Of a stretch of 64,000 bases of DNA, positions 14,999-23,292 are shown piece by piece (position 1 is the first letter of the stretch; every line of letters starts with the position of its first letter). The translations under genes were made by a program, and so were the position numbers. The stretch comes from Blastococcus saxobsidens DD2 (GTDB lineage Bacteria > Actinomycetota > Actinomycetes > Mycobacteriales > Geodermatophilaceae): NCBI RefSeq assembly GCF_000284015.1, contig NC_016943.1, positions 2,645,541-2,709,540 on the forward strand. The letters are read 5' to 3'. The notes below the pieces were generated by a model that saw only the letters and a program-made list of their open reading frames with translations, was not told where the DNA came from and ran no database searches.

Positions 14999-17038
14999 CT
15001 ACACCAGCTGCCGCGGCACCGTCCGGTCCCAGTTCAGCGACACGACGCGCCGCTCACCCTCGAAGGCATCCAGCTGCGCATGCAGGCAGAAGTCCGTCGC
15101 GGTGGACGTCAGCACGGTCCGCGTGACCGTACGGACGTGCCAGTCCCCCCGGCGGAACGCCACCTGCCACGTCGTCTCCCCGCAGACCGACCCCACGTCG
15201 TCCCCCACGGAGCTGTACCGCTCCTCGGCCCGACGGGTCACCTCCAGGTCGATGTCGTCGAACCGCACGACCCCGAGGTCGTTGACGACCTCCAGTGCGG
15301 ACCCGTAGCCGATCAGGTCCCGGGTGACCTGCCAGCGGTGCTCGCCGGGCTGCACGTTCGTCACCGGGATCGGCTCGGCCCCTTTGGGCTCCCCGAAGGG
15401 CTGCACCGAGACCTCGTCGGACTCCGCGAGGGGACGGTTCGGCAGGAGCAGCCGGCTCGAACCGGTCGTCACCTCCAGGCGTGGTGACTCCGGTGAGGGC
15501 CAGGCCAGCGGCCAGTACGACGTCGAGAGCGACAGACGGATGCGGTGACCGGCCGCGAAGGCGTGGGCGACACCGTTCATCTGGACCTGCACGCGGTAGC
15601 GCTCCCCCGGCACCAGCGGCCGCGGGTCCGCGTGCCCGTCCCGGTGGGTGAGGTTGAGCAGCCCGTAGGTGACCCGGGTGGCCCGTCCGTCCGGGGCGAC
15701 GTCCGAGAGCCGGACGGCCACCATCGCGTTCGGGTGGCTGCTGGTCACGTCCAGGTCCACCGCCGGGGCGCCAAGGATTTCGTACTGCTCCTCCAGGACG
15801 TCGCTGTCGAACACCAGCGAGCCGCCGTCCTCCTCGCGCTGGTCGTACGGCAGGTCCGGCGGCGCGTTGTACGAGCACCACTTGCCGGCGAAGTGCCCCA
15901 CCGACAGCGGCGACTCGATGCCCAGCGACTCCTCGGGCAGCACCTCCCCGTCGACGGCGATCCGGTTGCGGGCCAGCGGGTGGGCGACCTGGCGGATGTG
16001 CGGCGAGGGCCAGCTGGGCTCCCCCACCCACCGGCCGGGGCGCTCCTCGTAGGCGGTCAGCGGCGGCACGCTGTCCTGCATCCACACCCGGAGCGCCGGC
16101 TGTTCGGGAACCCCGTTGTCGATGCCCTTCAGCCAGCGGTCCCACCAGCGGACGACCTCCTGGAGGAAGCCGATGGCCGGGCCGGGCTGGCCCAGGTGCG
16201 GGTACTTGTGCGACCAGGGGCCGATCAGCCCCTGGCGCGGTCCTTCGAGGCTCTCGATCATCCGGAAGACGGCGTTGGAGTACCCGTCGGCCCAGCCGCT
16301 TACCGCCAGGACGGCGCACTGGACGTCCGAGTAGTCCTCGCAGATGGATCCGTGCCGCCAGTAGTCGTCCCGGGTCTGGTGGCGCAGCCACTCCTCGAGC
16401 CACAGGCCGCTGTCGTGCAGCCGGTCCAGCCACATCTCGCGCCACCGCTCCCCCACCACTGCGGGGTCGGGCGGGCACGAGTTGTAGGCGAACATCGTCG
16501 AGGCCCAGGAGAGGTTGTCGCTGAGCAGGCAACCGCCCATGTAGTGGACGTCGTCGGCGTACCGGTCGTCGGTCGAGCAGACCGTCACGACCGCGCCCAG
16601 CCCCGGCGGACGGCGGGCCGCCACCTGCAGGGCGTTGAAGCCGCCCCAGGAGATGCCCATCATGCCGGTCGAGCCGTCGCACCAGGGCTGCTCGGCCAGC
16701 CAGGCGAGGATCTCCTCCGCGTCCTGCAGCTCCTGCTCGAGGTACTCGTCGGTCAGCACGCCCTCGGAGTCGCCGCTCCCGCGCAGGTCCACCCGCACGC
16801 AGGCGTAGCCGTGGCCGGCCATGTACGTGTGGTGGATGGAGTCGCGGTAGGCGGTGAGGTCCCGGTTGCGGTACGGGATCAGCTCGAGCACCGCCGGCAC
16901 CGGCCGTTCCTCGCCGTCGCTCGGCCGCCAGATCCGGGCGGCCAACCGGGTCCCGTCCGACATCGGGATCCACACGTGCTCGTCCTGGACGACCTCGCGC
17001 GGGAACTCCCGCACGAAGCGTAGCCCGGCGTCAGCCAT
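14999..17038 (-). CDS. CocE/NonD-type (peptidase S15) hydrolase
   Basis: This 679-residue hydrolase starts with the CocE N-terminus (VWIPMSDGTRLAARIWRPSD), carries the oxyanion segment HGYACVRVDLRGSGDSEGVL and the nucleophile elbow MMGISWGGFNALQVAARRPP near residue 135, and has the base histidine in LIGPWSHKYPHLG near residue 270. A C-terminal jelly-roll domain follows (YEILGAPAVDLDVTSSHPNA). Family members cleave X-Pro peptides, cocaine-type esters or acylated amines such as beta-lactam side chains. No signal peptide is seen. The start overlaps the stop of the ATP-grasp gene by 8 bp, so the two are coupled and may make and cleave the same kind of bond. Confidence 0.88.
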   Translation of the reverse strand: MADAGLRFVREFPREVVQDEHVWIPMSDGTRLAARIWRPSDGEERPVPAVLELIPYRNRDLTAYRDSIHHTYMAGHGYACVRVDLRGSGDSEGVLTDEYLEQELQDAEEILAWLAEQPWCDGSTGMMGISWGGFNALQVAARRPPGLGAVVTVCSTDDRYADDVHYMGGCLLSDNLSWASTMFAYNSCPPDPAVVGERWREMWLDRLHDSGLWLEEWLRHQTRDDYWRHGSICEDYSDVQCAVLAVSGWADGYSNAVFRMIESLEGPRQGLIGPWSHKYPHLGQPGPAIGFLQEVVRWWDRWLKGIDNGVPEQPALRVWMQDSVPPLTAYEERPGRWVGEPSWPSPHIRQVAHPLARNRIAVDGEVLPEESLGIESPLSVGHFAGKWCSYNAPPDLPYDQREEDGGSLVFDSDVLEEQYEILGAPAVDLDVTSSHPNAMVAVRLSDVAPDGRATRVTYGLLNLTHRDGHADPRPLVPGERYRVQVQMNGVAHAFAAGHRIRLSLSTSYWPLAWPSPESPRLEVTTGSSRLLLPNRPLAESDEVSVQPFGEPKGAEPIPVTNVQPGEHRWQVTRDLIGYGSALEVVNDLGVVRFDDIDLEVTRRAEERYSSVGDDVGSVCGETTWQVAFRRGDWHVRTVTRTVLTSTATDFCLHAQLDAFEGERRVVSLNWDRTVPRQLV

Positions 17039-18314
17039 GCGAGACCTCCTCGAACTCGAAGGGCAGCATCCGCACGCACTGGTCGTACTTGGTGTTCAGC
17101 TCCGCCTCGTCCTGCGCGCCGATGAACAGCAGCGCGAGCTCGTAGCTGTAGCTGTCCTGCTGCGACAGCTCCGACAGCCGGTGCCCCTGCTCGGCCACCA
17201 CCTCGACGGTGACGCCATCCACCTCTCGCTCGACGCGCGCGACGTCCTCCGGTGACGGGGCGCGAACCACGAGGGCGTCGTCGAAGGCCCGCAGGAAGCA
17301 CTTGCCCGCGACCCCGTAGTCGCCGTCGCCCCGAGGCTCGGTGGGCTCCTCACCGAGCGCCAGCTTCACCAGTACCTCGTGGTTGGAGACGCCGTCGACC
17401 CGCTCGAACAGCAGCGCATGCGACTGGGAGTGTCGTGGGTTGACCTCCAGCAGCCGGATGCGGTCGGTATCCGGGTCCCAGAAGTACTCGATGTTGAAGG
17501 TCATCTGGTCCAGCCCGATCTGGTCGATGACCCGCTCCGACAGCGTCGCCAGCCGGCTCTGCATCTCCTCCGGCAGCCGGGAGGGGTACTGGTAGCGCAG
17601 GAAGCTCGACGTACCCGGGTAGTGCAGGGAGTCGACGATGCCGTAGACGTGCGATCGGCCCGCCGTCCGGTAGCCCTCCACTGTCACCTGCCGCCCCACC
17701 GCGGCCTCCTCGGCCAGACAGACCCGGGCGCCCACCTCGGCGATCTCGGGCGGCAGCTCGTCGAGCTGGTCCATCACGAACTCGAAGGGCTCGGCATACT
17801 TCCCGATGCCGTCCCGGATCTCCTCGAGCGCCCCCGAGAGCTGGTCGTCGTCCTCCACCCGGAAGGCCATCTCCGAGGAGACCGACTTCACCGGCTTGAC
17901 CCACACGGGGTAGCGGAGGTTGGCAGGCAGCCGCGCCGGCTCGTCGACGTCGATGAGGGCGAACTCGGGCACCTCCTCGATCGCCTTCCGCTGCTCCAGC
18001 CGGCTCCAGTACTTGTGCTCGCACTTCGTGACCGCCTCGAGCGGTGGGCCCGGCACCCCGAACCGGCGGCACAGGATCGGAACCATGGAACTCACTGGGA
18101 AGTCCCAGTAGCCGATGATCGCGTCGATGGGGCCGTCGAAGGCCTCGAGGTGCGCCTGTGCGCGGTCGAGCAGCGCAGGCAGGTCGATGTCCTCGATCCC
18201 GATCAACTCGTCCTTGCTCAGCAGCGGATGGAACCGGTACCGGTCTTCGGGCAGGTCCCGGAGGATCTCTGCGTTGAGGTCGTCCATTCCCAGTACGAAC
18301 ACGTTGGCAGCCAT
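17031..18314 (-). CDS. ATP-grasp ligase family protein
   Basis: About 427 residues with the layout of a stand-alone ATP-grasp amino acid ligase: a preATP-grasp domain (ANVFVLGMDDLNAEILRDLP; GPIDAIIGYWDFPVSSMVPI), the ATP lysine strand RYPVWVKPVKSVSSEMAFRV, and the metal-binding end IRLLEVNPRHSQSHALLFER. The pattern resembles carnosine-synthase and dipeptide-ligase relatives, which join a carboxylate to an amine through an acyl phosphate. The substrate is unknown. A GTG at 18347 would lengthen the N-terminus by 11 residues; the ATG at 18314 is chosen because the predicted first strand starts there. It precedes and overlaps the S15 hydrolase gene in a two-gene operon. Confidence 0.85.
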   Translation of the reverse strand: MAANVFVLGMDDLNAEILRDLPEDRYRFHPLLSKDELIGIEDIDLPALLDRAQAHLEAFDGPIDAIIGYWDFPVSSMVPILCRRFGVPGPPLEAVTKCEHKYWSRLEQRKAIEEVPEFALIDVDEPARLPANLRYPVWVKPVKSVSSEMAFRVEDDDQLSGALEEIRDGIGKYAEPFEFVMDQLDELPPEIAEVGARVCLAEEAAVGRQVTVEGYRTAGRSHVYGIVDSLHYPGTSSFLRYQYPSRLPEEMQSRLATLSERVIDQIGLDQMTFNIEYFWDPDTDRIRLLEVNPRHSQSHALLFERVDGVSNHEVLVKLALGEEPTEPRGDGDYGVAGKCFLRAFDDALVVRAPSPEDVARVEREVDGVTVEVVAEQGHRLSELSQQDSYSYELALLFIGAQDEAELNTKYDQCVRMLPFEFEEVSHG

Positions 18315-18386
18315 CACGGCTGCGCTACCCGCCGCCTCGGGGATCACACAGCGGAGCGCGGAACCGGTGGCATCGACCCCGGCTCG

Positions 18387-19430
18387 TCACCCACCGCCCT
18401 TCGCCGACTCCTGCCGCCGCATGGCCTCGATCCACTCGTCGATGGTCTCCCACCAGTGGTAGAGCCACTCGGTCTGCCCCTTCTCGTCGCGCGGCACGTC
18501 GGCGGCCGCGACGTTCCACCAGCGCAGGTGCAGCGTCTTGTCCATCGGCAGGCTCCGCCACAGGTCGCGGACGGTGTTCAGGTGCTCGAGTCCGGTGTGC
18601 GCGACGAAGACGACGTCGGCGTGGGGGGCCGCCCGCAGCGCCGCGGTGACCCCGGCCGGGCGCGGCGGCAGCACGTGCCGCATCGCCTCGGCCCGGCGGA
18701 CCGCGCGCAGCAGCCCCCGGTCGCGCAACCGCGCGATGGCCCGGATCCGGCGTCGCGGGGTGAAGTTGGCGCCCTCCGGGAAGATCAGCAGCGCGTCCTC
18801 GTCGCCCAGGTCGCGGGCGAGCTCCGCGATCGCCTCCGCGGAGCTGGACCCGGCCGGCCCACCGGGGCTGACGAAGTGGTTGGGCAGCCGGTTGAGGTAG
18901 ACGTCGATGAGCGGGTCGAACTGCAGCACGTCCTTGAGCACGATCCGCGGCCGGCGGAGGTGATCCCGGTTCATGAGGGTGTGGACGAGCAGGAACGAGT
19001 CACCCGGACCGGCGTGCCGGGAGAGCACCAGCATGGCGTTCGTGGAGCCGGGCTGCCCGTCGTCCAGCGGTGACCAGGATTCCCCGTCGGTGACCAGCTC
19101 CAGGACGAACAGCCGCCGCGCGACCCGCAGGAGCACGTCGAGCAGCAGCCGCAGCAGGGTGTAGTGCGCCGCGCGGAACCTCGGGGCGGCCAGCCGGCGA
19201 CCGAAGCCGCTGAGCACCCAGAGGGCCCCCGCGGCCACGAGCCCGGCCACCTCCAGCCCGAGGTACACCAGCGTGAAGCACAGCAGCCGCAGCGCGCGCC
19301 AGCGCCCCGGCAACCACGCGGAGACGACCGCCGCCACGATCACGAGCACCGGCAGCAGGACGACCCCGACCGCCAGCGCACCGATCAGCAGCGGTCCGGT
19401 GAGCCGGCGGACGGGCCGGGGCGGCAGCAC
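18387..19430 (-). CDS. PlsC-like 1-acyl-glycerol-3-phosphate acyltransferase family protein
   Basis: The 347-residue protein starts with two long hydrophobic segments (IGALAVGVVLLPVLVIVAAV; LCFTLVYLGLEVAGLVAAGA) that anchor it in the membrane. An acyltransferase domain follows, with block I H-x4-D in LSRHAGPGDSFLLVHTL and block III in LIFPEGANFTPRRR, the lysophospholipid acyltransferase signature. It should transfer an acyl group from acyl-CoA or acyl-ACP to a lysophospholipid. The GTG start at 19430 lies one base after the TGA of the patatin gene, so the two would be translationally coupled. It therefore probably reacylates lipids deacylated by the patatin, although the latter is frameshifted here. 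Confidence 0.85.
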   Translation of the reverse strand: MLPPRPVRRLTGPLLIGALAVGVVLLPVLVIVAAVVSAWLPGRWRALRLLCFTLVYLGLEVAGLVAAGALWVLSGFGRRLAAPRFRAAHYTLLRLLLDVLLRVARRLFVLELVTDGESWSPLDDGQPGSTNAMLVLSRHAGPGDSFLLVHTLMNRDHLRRPRIVLKDVLQFDPLIDVYLNRLPNHFVSPGGPAGSSSAEAIAELARDLGDEDALLIFPEGANFTPRRRIRAIARLRDRGLLRAVRRAEAMRHVLPPRPAGVTAALRAAPHADVVFVAHTGLEHLNTVRDLWRSLPMDKTLHLRWWNVAAADVPRDEKGQTEWLYHWWETIDEWIEAMRRQESAKGGG

Positions 19431-19431
19431 C

Positions 19432-20320
19432 TCAGGCCCCGCCCTCGGGCCCGCCGGACCGGTCGAGGTAGTCGCCGGCCGCGACGTACGCCCGGTCGAT
19501 CCGCCCCGGAACGGCGGAGAAGTCGCGGTAGCGCAGGTTCCGCAGGTCCCCGGCCGCGGCCGGGCCCGCGTTCCCGGACGGCAGCACGTGCAGCGTGACG
19601 CCGGACGGGAGCGCGGCCAGGTCGGCGGCGAACCGGTGCCGCCGGGCGATCTCGAAGGCCACCAGCGCGACCTCCCACGGCCGGGCCGGCGGACGCAGCG
19701 GACGGTCGATCCGGCCGACGTGCAGCACGTAGATCGTGTCCGCACCGAGCGCCACCGCCCGGCCGACCGGGATGCTGTGCACCAGCCCGCCGTCCAGGTA
19801 GTGCTCGCCGTCGAGCTCCACCGGGGGCAGCAGCCCGGGGACGGCGCAGGAGGCGAGCACCGCCTCGATCAGGTCACCGTCGGTGAACCAGTGCTCGGCA
19901 GCCCGCTCGATGCTGGCCGCGACGCACTGGAACGGCACGGTCAGCTCGGCGAACGTGCGCACCGGCAGATGCGCCGCCAGCAGGTCCCGCAGGGGCTCGC
20001 GCGCGTGCAGGTGGGTGGGTGCGGGTGCGCACCAGCGTCCGCGCACGGGCGAGCACGGACCCGGCGAAGACGCCCTCACAGGTCAGCTCCGCCCACACCG
20101 CGCGCAACCGGTCCACCCCGCGGGGGGTCGGATCGGCGGCGACCAGCGCACCGTTGATCGCGCCCACCGAGGTGCCCACGATCACGTCCGGCCTGATCCC
20201 GCGCTCGAACAGGGCACTCAGCATCCCGATCTCGGCGGCGCCGAGCACTCCCCCGCCACCGAGGACGAACGCCGTGCGGCCGCCCTGCCCCGGTATCTCT
20301 GTCGCGGCCATGGGAGGCAT
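19432..20320 (-). pseudogene. patatin-like phospholipase, frameshifted at a tetranucleotide repeat
   Basis: Two overlapping frames hold the two halves of one patatin. The upstream half has the glycine-rich oxyanion loop ([20 protein letters not shown]) and the nucleophile elbow [20 protein letters not shown]. The downstream half has the catalytic Asp in HYLDGGLVHSIPVGRAVALG. They are out of register near 20011-20030, where the coding strand reads ACCC-GC-ACCC-ACCC-ACC. Removing one ACCC unit, or one base, joins RTRTH to [15 protein letters not shown], giving a normal protein of about 290 residues. The gene is therefore broken as written: a slippage mutation, a phase-variable switch or a sequencing error. 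The acyltransferase gene follows one base after its stop. A product, if made, would be a lipid acyl hydrolase. Confidence 0.7.
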
Positions 20321-20425
20321 CGTGCCAACCCGGGACGAGCCCGGCAGGACGTGCGCGGCCCCGGCTCCGGGTACCCGGCGATCAGGTGGCAGCGCTGTCG
20401 CCGGTTCCCGCGACGCGGGGCGGGC

Positions 20426-20734
20426 TCAGCGGTCGACGAGCGGGGAGGTCATCTCGGCGGTCGCGGCCATCCGCCGCGGAACGGCCGGCCCGAGCGCATC
20501 GATCCACCGGTCGTCGACTGCCGGGGACGCGCCGGTGACCACCACGGTCGCCGTCCACTCGGACAGCCGCGTGCCGCGGTGCGCGCCCCGTCGGACCGGT
20601 CCCTGCACCCGGAGCGTCGACCAGTCCGGGTCCGCCCCTGCGGCAGCGGCCATCACGCGCAGCTGTCCGCGGAGCCCCGCGGTCACCCGATCCGGGTCGT
20701 CGAACGGCACGGCGGCGGCGGCGCGGTACATCAC
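20426..20734 (-). CDS. hypothetical protein, 102 aa
   Basis: I do not recognise this protein. It begins MMYRAAAAVPFDDPDRVTAG, contains the strand-like segment LSEWTATVVVTGASPAVDDR and has no signal peptide or membrane helix. Codon third positions are strongly G/C-biased, as in its neighbours, which supports coding. Either of the two adjacent initiation codons at 20734 and 20731 could be used; no clear ribosome site is visible. It is divergent from the YihY gene at 20874. The 139-bp gap contains an AT-richer stretch (GATAAACCG near 20808), probably promoter sequence. Confidence 0.55.
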   Translation of the reverse strand: MMYRAAAAVPFDDPDRVTAGLRGQLRVMAAAAGADPDWSTLRVQGPVRRGAHRGTRLSEWTATVVVTGASPAVDDRWIDALGPAVPRRMAATAEMTSPLVDR

Positions 20735-20873
20735 GGGTGGATGGCTGCCCGATCCCGCGTCGGTTACACAGCGGTGCGGGCATCGTCACCCGATCGCGAC
20801 CTTCTGGCGATAAACCGTTTGCGCGGATTCCCTCCGACGTTGCGGCACCGCGCCGCCGGGGGTGGGATGTGTC

Positions 20874-21869
20874 ATGGCTCTGGCTCGGGAGGACCGGCCC
20901 CCGGCCGACCCGGGAGGCCACGGCCTGGAGAGCGCGGGCAACGACGCGGACTCCCCGCGCGCGATCCCTGCCGCCGGCTGGCGCCACGTGCTGCGGCGCG
21001 TCGTCCGCCACATGCTCAGCGATCGCCTCATGGTGCAGAGCGCCGGGGTGGCGTTCTTCGCCGTCCTGTCCGTCGCCCCGGTGCTGGTGACGGCGCTGTC
21101 CATCTACGGCTTCGTGAACACCCCGGAGTCGGCGCGCCGGCAACTGTCGGAGGTGGCGGAGATGCTGCCCGCCGATCTCGAGTCCGTCGTGGCCGACCAG
21201 CTCACGTCGATCACCGCCGCCTCGGCGCAGGTGCTGACCTGGCGCGGGCTCGCCGGGCTGCTCGTGGCCCTCTGGACGGCGACGACCGCGATGACGTACC
21301 TCATCGACGGCGTGGGGATCGCCTACCACCAGACGGAGACGCGCGGCCTCCTGCGGCGCAGCGGGCTCGCCCTGCTGTTCGTCCTCGGCGGCGCAGGGGT
21401 GCTCGCCGGTCTGATCACCGTGTCGGGTGTCGTGGCGGGGGCGTTCGCCGGGGCCACCGGGCCGGTCCGTGCGGCCGCCACCGTGGGGTCGTGGGTCGCG
21501 GTGGCGGCCCTCATGGCCGTGGCCCTCGCCGTCCTCTACCGGTTCGCCCCCGACCGCACGCACGCGCAGTGGCGGTGGATCACCGCCGGTTCGGTGCTCG
21601 CGACGGCCGTCTGGCTGGCCACCACCCTGGGCTTCTTCGCCTACGTGCAGAACCTGGGCAACTACCAGTCCACCTACGGCTCGCTCGCCGGGGTGGCGAT
21701 CAGCATGTTCTGGCTGTGGACGACGGTCACCCTGGTCTTCCTCGGGGCAGCGGTGAACGCGGAGGCCGAGCGCCAGACCGTGTGCGACTCCACCGTCGGG
21801 CCGGAACGGCCCGTGGGTGACCGGGGTGCGGTCGTGGCGGACAGCACCCCGCCGTACCCCGATGGATGA
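20874..21869 (+). CDS. YihY/BrkB-family inner membrane protein
   Basis: The 331-residue protein has the YihY/virulence factor BrkB layout: a cytoplasmic N-terminus, then about six membrane segments. Recognisable parts are VQSAGVAFFAVLSVAPVLVT, ALWTATTAMTYLIDGVGIAY, and near the end QSTYGSLAGVAISMFWLWTT followed by FLGAAVNAEAER, the conserved family ending. The molecular function of the family is not settled. It stands as a single gene. A second, more distant member lies at 47606-48673. The start at 20874 follows GGGGTGGGA. Confidence 0.85.
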   Translation: MALAREDRPPADPGGHGLESAGNDADSPRAIPAAGWRHVLRRVVRHMLSDRLMVQSAGVAFFAVLSVAPVLVTALSIYGFVNTPESARRQLSEVAEMLPADLESVVADQLTSITAASAQVLTWRGLAGLLVALWTATTAMTYLIDGVGIAYHQTETRGLLRRSGLALLFVLGGAGVLAGLITVSGVVAGAFAGATGPVRAAATVGSWVAVAALMAVALAVLYRFAPDRTHAQWRWITAGSVLATAVWLATTLGFFAYVQNLGNYQSTYGSLAGVAISMFWLWTTVTLVFLGAAVNAEAERQTVCDSTVGPERPVGDRGAVVADSTPPYPDG

Positions 21870-21883
21870 GGACGTGGAGCGGC

Positions 21884-22600
21884 TCAGCCCAGCCGGTGGG
21901 CCGCCGCGGCGGCGACCAGGCCCAGGGTGTTGGTCGCCAGGTGCAGGAGCAGCGGCGCCAGCAGGCTCCCGCTGCGCAGCCGCAGCCAGGTGAACAGGAC
22001 ACCGGCAGCCGCGGTGACCAGGCAGCCGACGGCCACCGCCACGACCGGTCCCAGGAGGCCGTCGGACAGGTCGTTGGCCGCGGCCGCGCTCAACGTGGGT
22101 CGGACGTGCCACAGCCCGAAGACGACGGCCGACACCCCGACCGCCGCCCGCAGCGGCAGCAGCCGCGCCAGGCCGGCGAGCAGGACGCCGCGGAACGCCA
22201 CCTCCTCCCAGACGACGGTGCCGAGGGGGATGCGGACCAGCGTCTGGTAGGCGAGCTCACCGCCGTCGGTTCCGGCGGCGCGGGCGTCGGCGAACAGCGG
22301 GCGGGTCGCCGGGAGCGCGAGGCCGGCGACCAGCCCGGCCGCCATCAGGGCGGCGCAGGCCCCGCCCCACCGCAGCCCCGCCCCGAGGTCCCGGCGGTGC
22401 AGACCGAGCTCGGCCCAGGACAGGCCCGCGGTCCGGGCGGCCGCCAGGACCAGGGCCGTCGCCACCACGTTGGCCGGCACGTAGGACCCCGGGTAGCCCG
22501 GCAGACGGGGGACGACGACGTTGTTCCACGCGACGAGGACGAGGACGAGCGGACCGGTGAGGAGAACGACCCTCCGGCGCCCGGAGCGACGAGCATGCAC
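21884..22600 (-). CDS. CPBP-family (CAAX protease/Rce1-like) intramembrane metalloprotease
   Basis: This 238-residue, very hydrophobic protein has about seven membrane segments and the CPBP signature motifs: the EE-x3-R motif in VVWEEVAFRGVLLAGLARLL near residue 130 and the downstream histidines in VSAVVFGLWHVRP and LAPLLLHLATNTLG. These residues form the zinc-like active site of Rce1 relatives. Bacterial members are implicated in peptide maturation or self-immunity; no bacteriocin gene is adjacent. It is divergent from the small membrane protein gene at 22603, with only 2 bp between starts, and convergent with yihY 14 bp away. Confidence 0.85.
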   Translation of the reverse strand: MHARRSGRRRVVLLTGPLVLVLVAWNNVVVPRLPGYPGSYVPANVVATALVLAAARTAGLSWAELGLHRRDLGAGLRWGGACAALMAAGLVAGLALPATRPLFADARAAGTDGGELAYQTLVRIPLGTVVWEEVAFRGVLLAGLARLLPLRAAVGVSAVVFGLWHVRPTLSAAAANDLSDGLLGPVVAVAVGCLVTAAAGVLFTWLRLRSGSLLAPLLLHLATNTLGLVAAAAAHRLG

Positions 22601-22602
22601 CC

Positions 22603-22992
22603 GTGAGGTGTTCCCCGTGCGCGCGCCGGCTCACGTCGTCCGCCCTGGCCGTGGCCTGCGTCACGGCCGTCGTGGTCTGGGGTGAGCTGTCCACCGGCGC
22701 CCTGGTCGCCGTCGGGCTCACGGGGGCCGCCATGGCCGCCGTGGGCGTCGCCCGGCGCTCCGGCGGGGCGGCTGCCCCCGTCGGCCGGCGGGGGCTGCCC
22801 TGGCTGGGCTGGTTCGCCGCCGTCCTCGGGTGGGAGCTGGTGACCTTGGCCGACGACGACCTGCCGACGGTCAGCGACCTGGCCGATCCCCTGCTCGCCT
22901 CCCCCGCCGTGCGGGGGCTGGCCACCCTCGGCTGGCTGGCGGTCGGTGCCTGGTTGCTCGCCCGCCCCCGACGGCGGACGACGGCGTCGTGA
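22603..22992 (+). CDS. small membrane protein, 129 aa
   Basis: This protein has three or four hydrophobic segments (SALAVACVTAVVVWGELSTG; LPWLGWFAAVLGWELVTLAD; GLATLGWLAVGAWLLARPRR) and a short arginine-rich cytoplasmic end. I do not recognise the family with certainty, though such proteins commonly precede DUF6186 proteins in actinobacteria. The stop overlaps the start of the next gene by 4 bp (GTGA), so the two are coupled and probably act together in the membrane. The start is only 2 bp from that of the divergent CPBP gene. Confidence 0.65.
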   Translation: MRCSPCARRLTSSALAVACVTAVVVWGELSTGALVAVGLTGAAMAAVGVARRSGGAAAPVGRRGLPWLGWFAAVLGWELVTLADDDLPTVSDLADPLLASPAVRGLATLGWLAVGAWLLARPRRRTTAS

Positions 22993-23186
22993 GCGGCACC
23001 GCGACCAGCATCACCGGGTTCACGGTGCTGGCCCTGCTCGCCACGGTCATCGAGGTCCGCGCCCGCCGCGGAACGGGCCCGGTGACCGCGGCCGACGCGG
23101 TGGCCGCCGCCATGCGCACCACGCCGGGCCGGCTGGCCGTCCTGGCGGCGTGGGTGTGGCTCGGCGTCCACTTCCTGGCGCGCTGA
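22989..23186 (+). CDS. DUF6186-like small membrane protein, 65 aa
   Basis: The 65-residue protein has an N-terminal hydrophobic helix (SITGFTVLALLATVIEVRAR), a short soluble loop (TAADAVAAAMRTTPGRLAVL) and a C-terminal helix ending WVWLGVHFLAR. This helix-loop-helix with a W-x-GxHF ending is the pattern of DUF6186 proteins in actinobacteria, whose function is unknown. The GTG start overlaps the stop of the preceding membrane protein gene by 4 bp, so the pair forms a coupled two-gene operon. Confidence 0.65.
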   Translation: MSGTATSITGFTVLALLATVIEVRARRGTGPVTAADAVAAAMRTTPGRLAVLAAWVWLGVHFLAR

Positions 23187-23292
23187 CGCCGGCGGAGTGG
23201 TACGGAGGTTCCGACCGCGCAGCGAGCCGACGCGGCACAGGCACCACGACGGGTGGCACGGGGTCCGTGCCCGACCAGGATCGCGAGCGAGC

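Noticed and set aside
19432..20320. Two independent genes for the patatin halves
   Set aside because: Each half lacks part of the Ser/Asp dyad, and their homology abuts at the tetranucleotide repeat.
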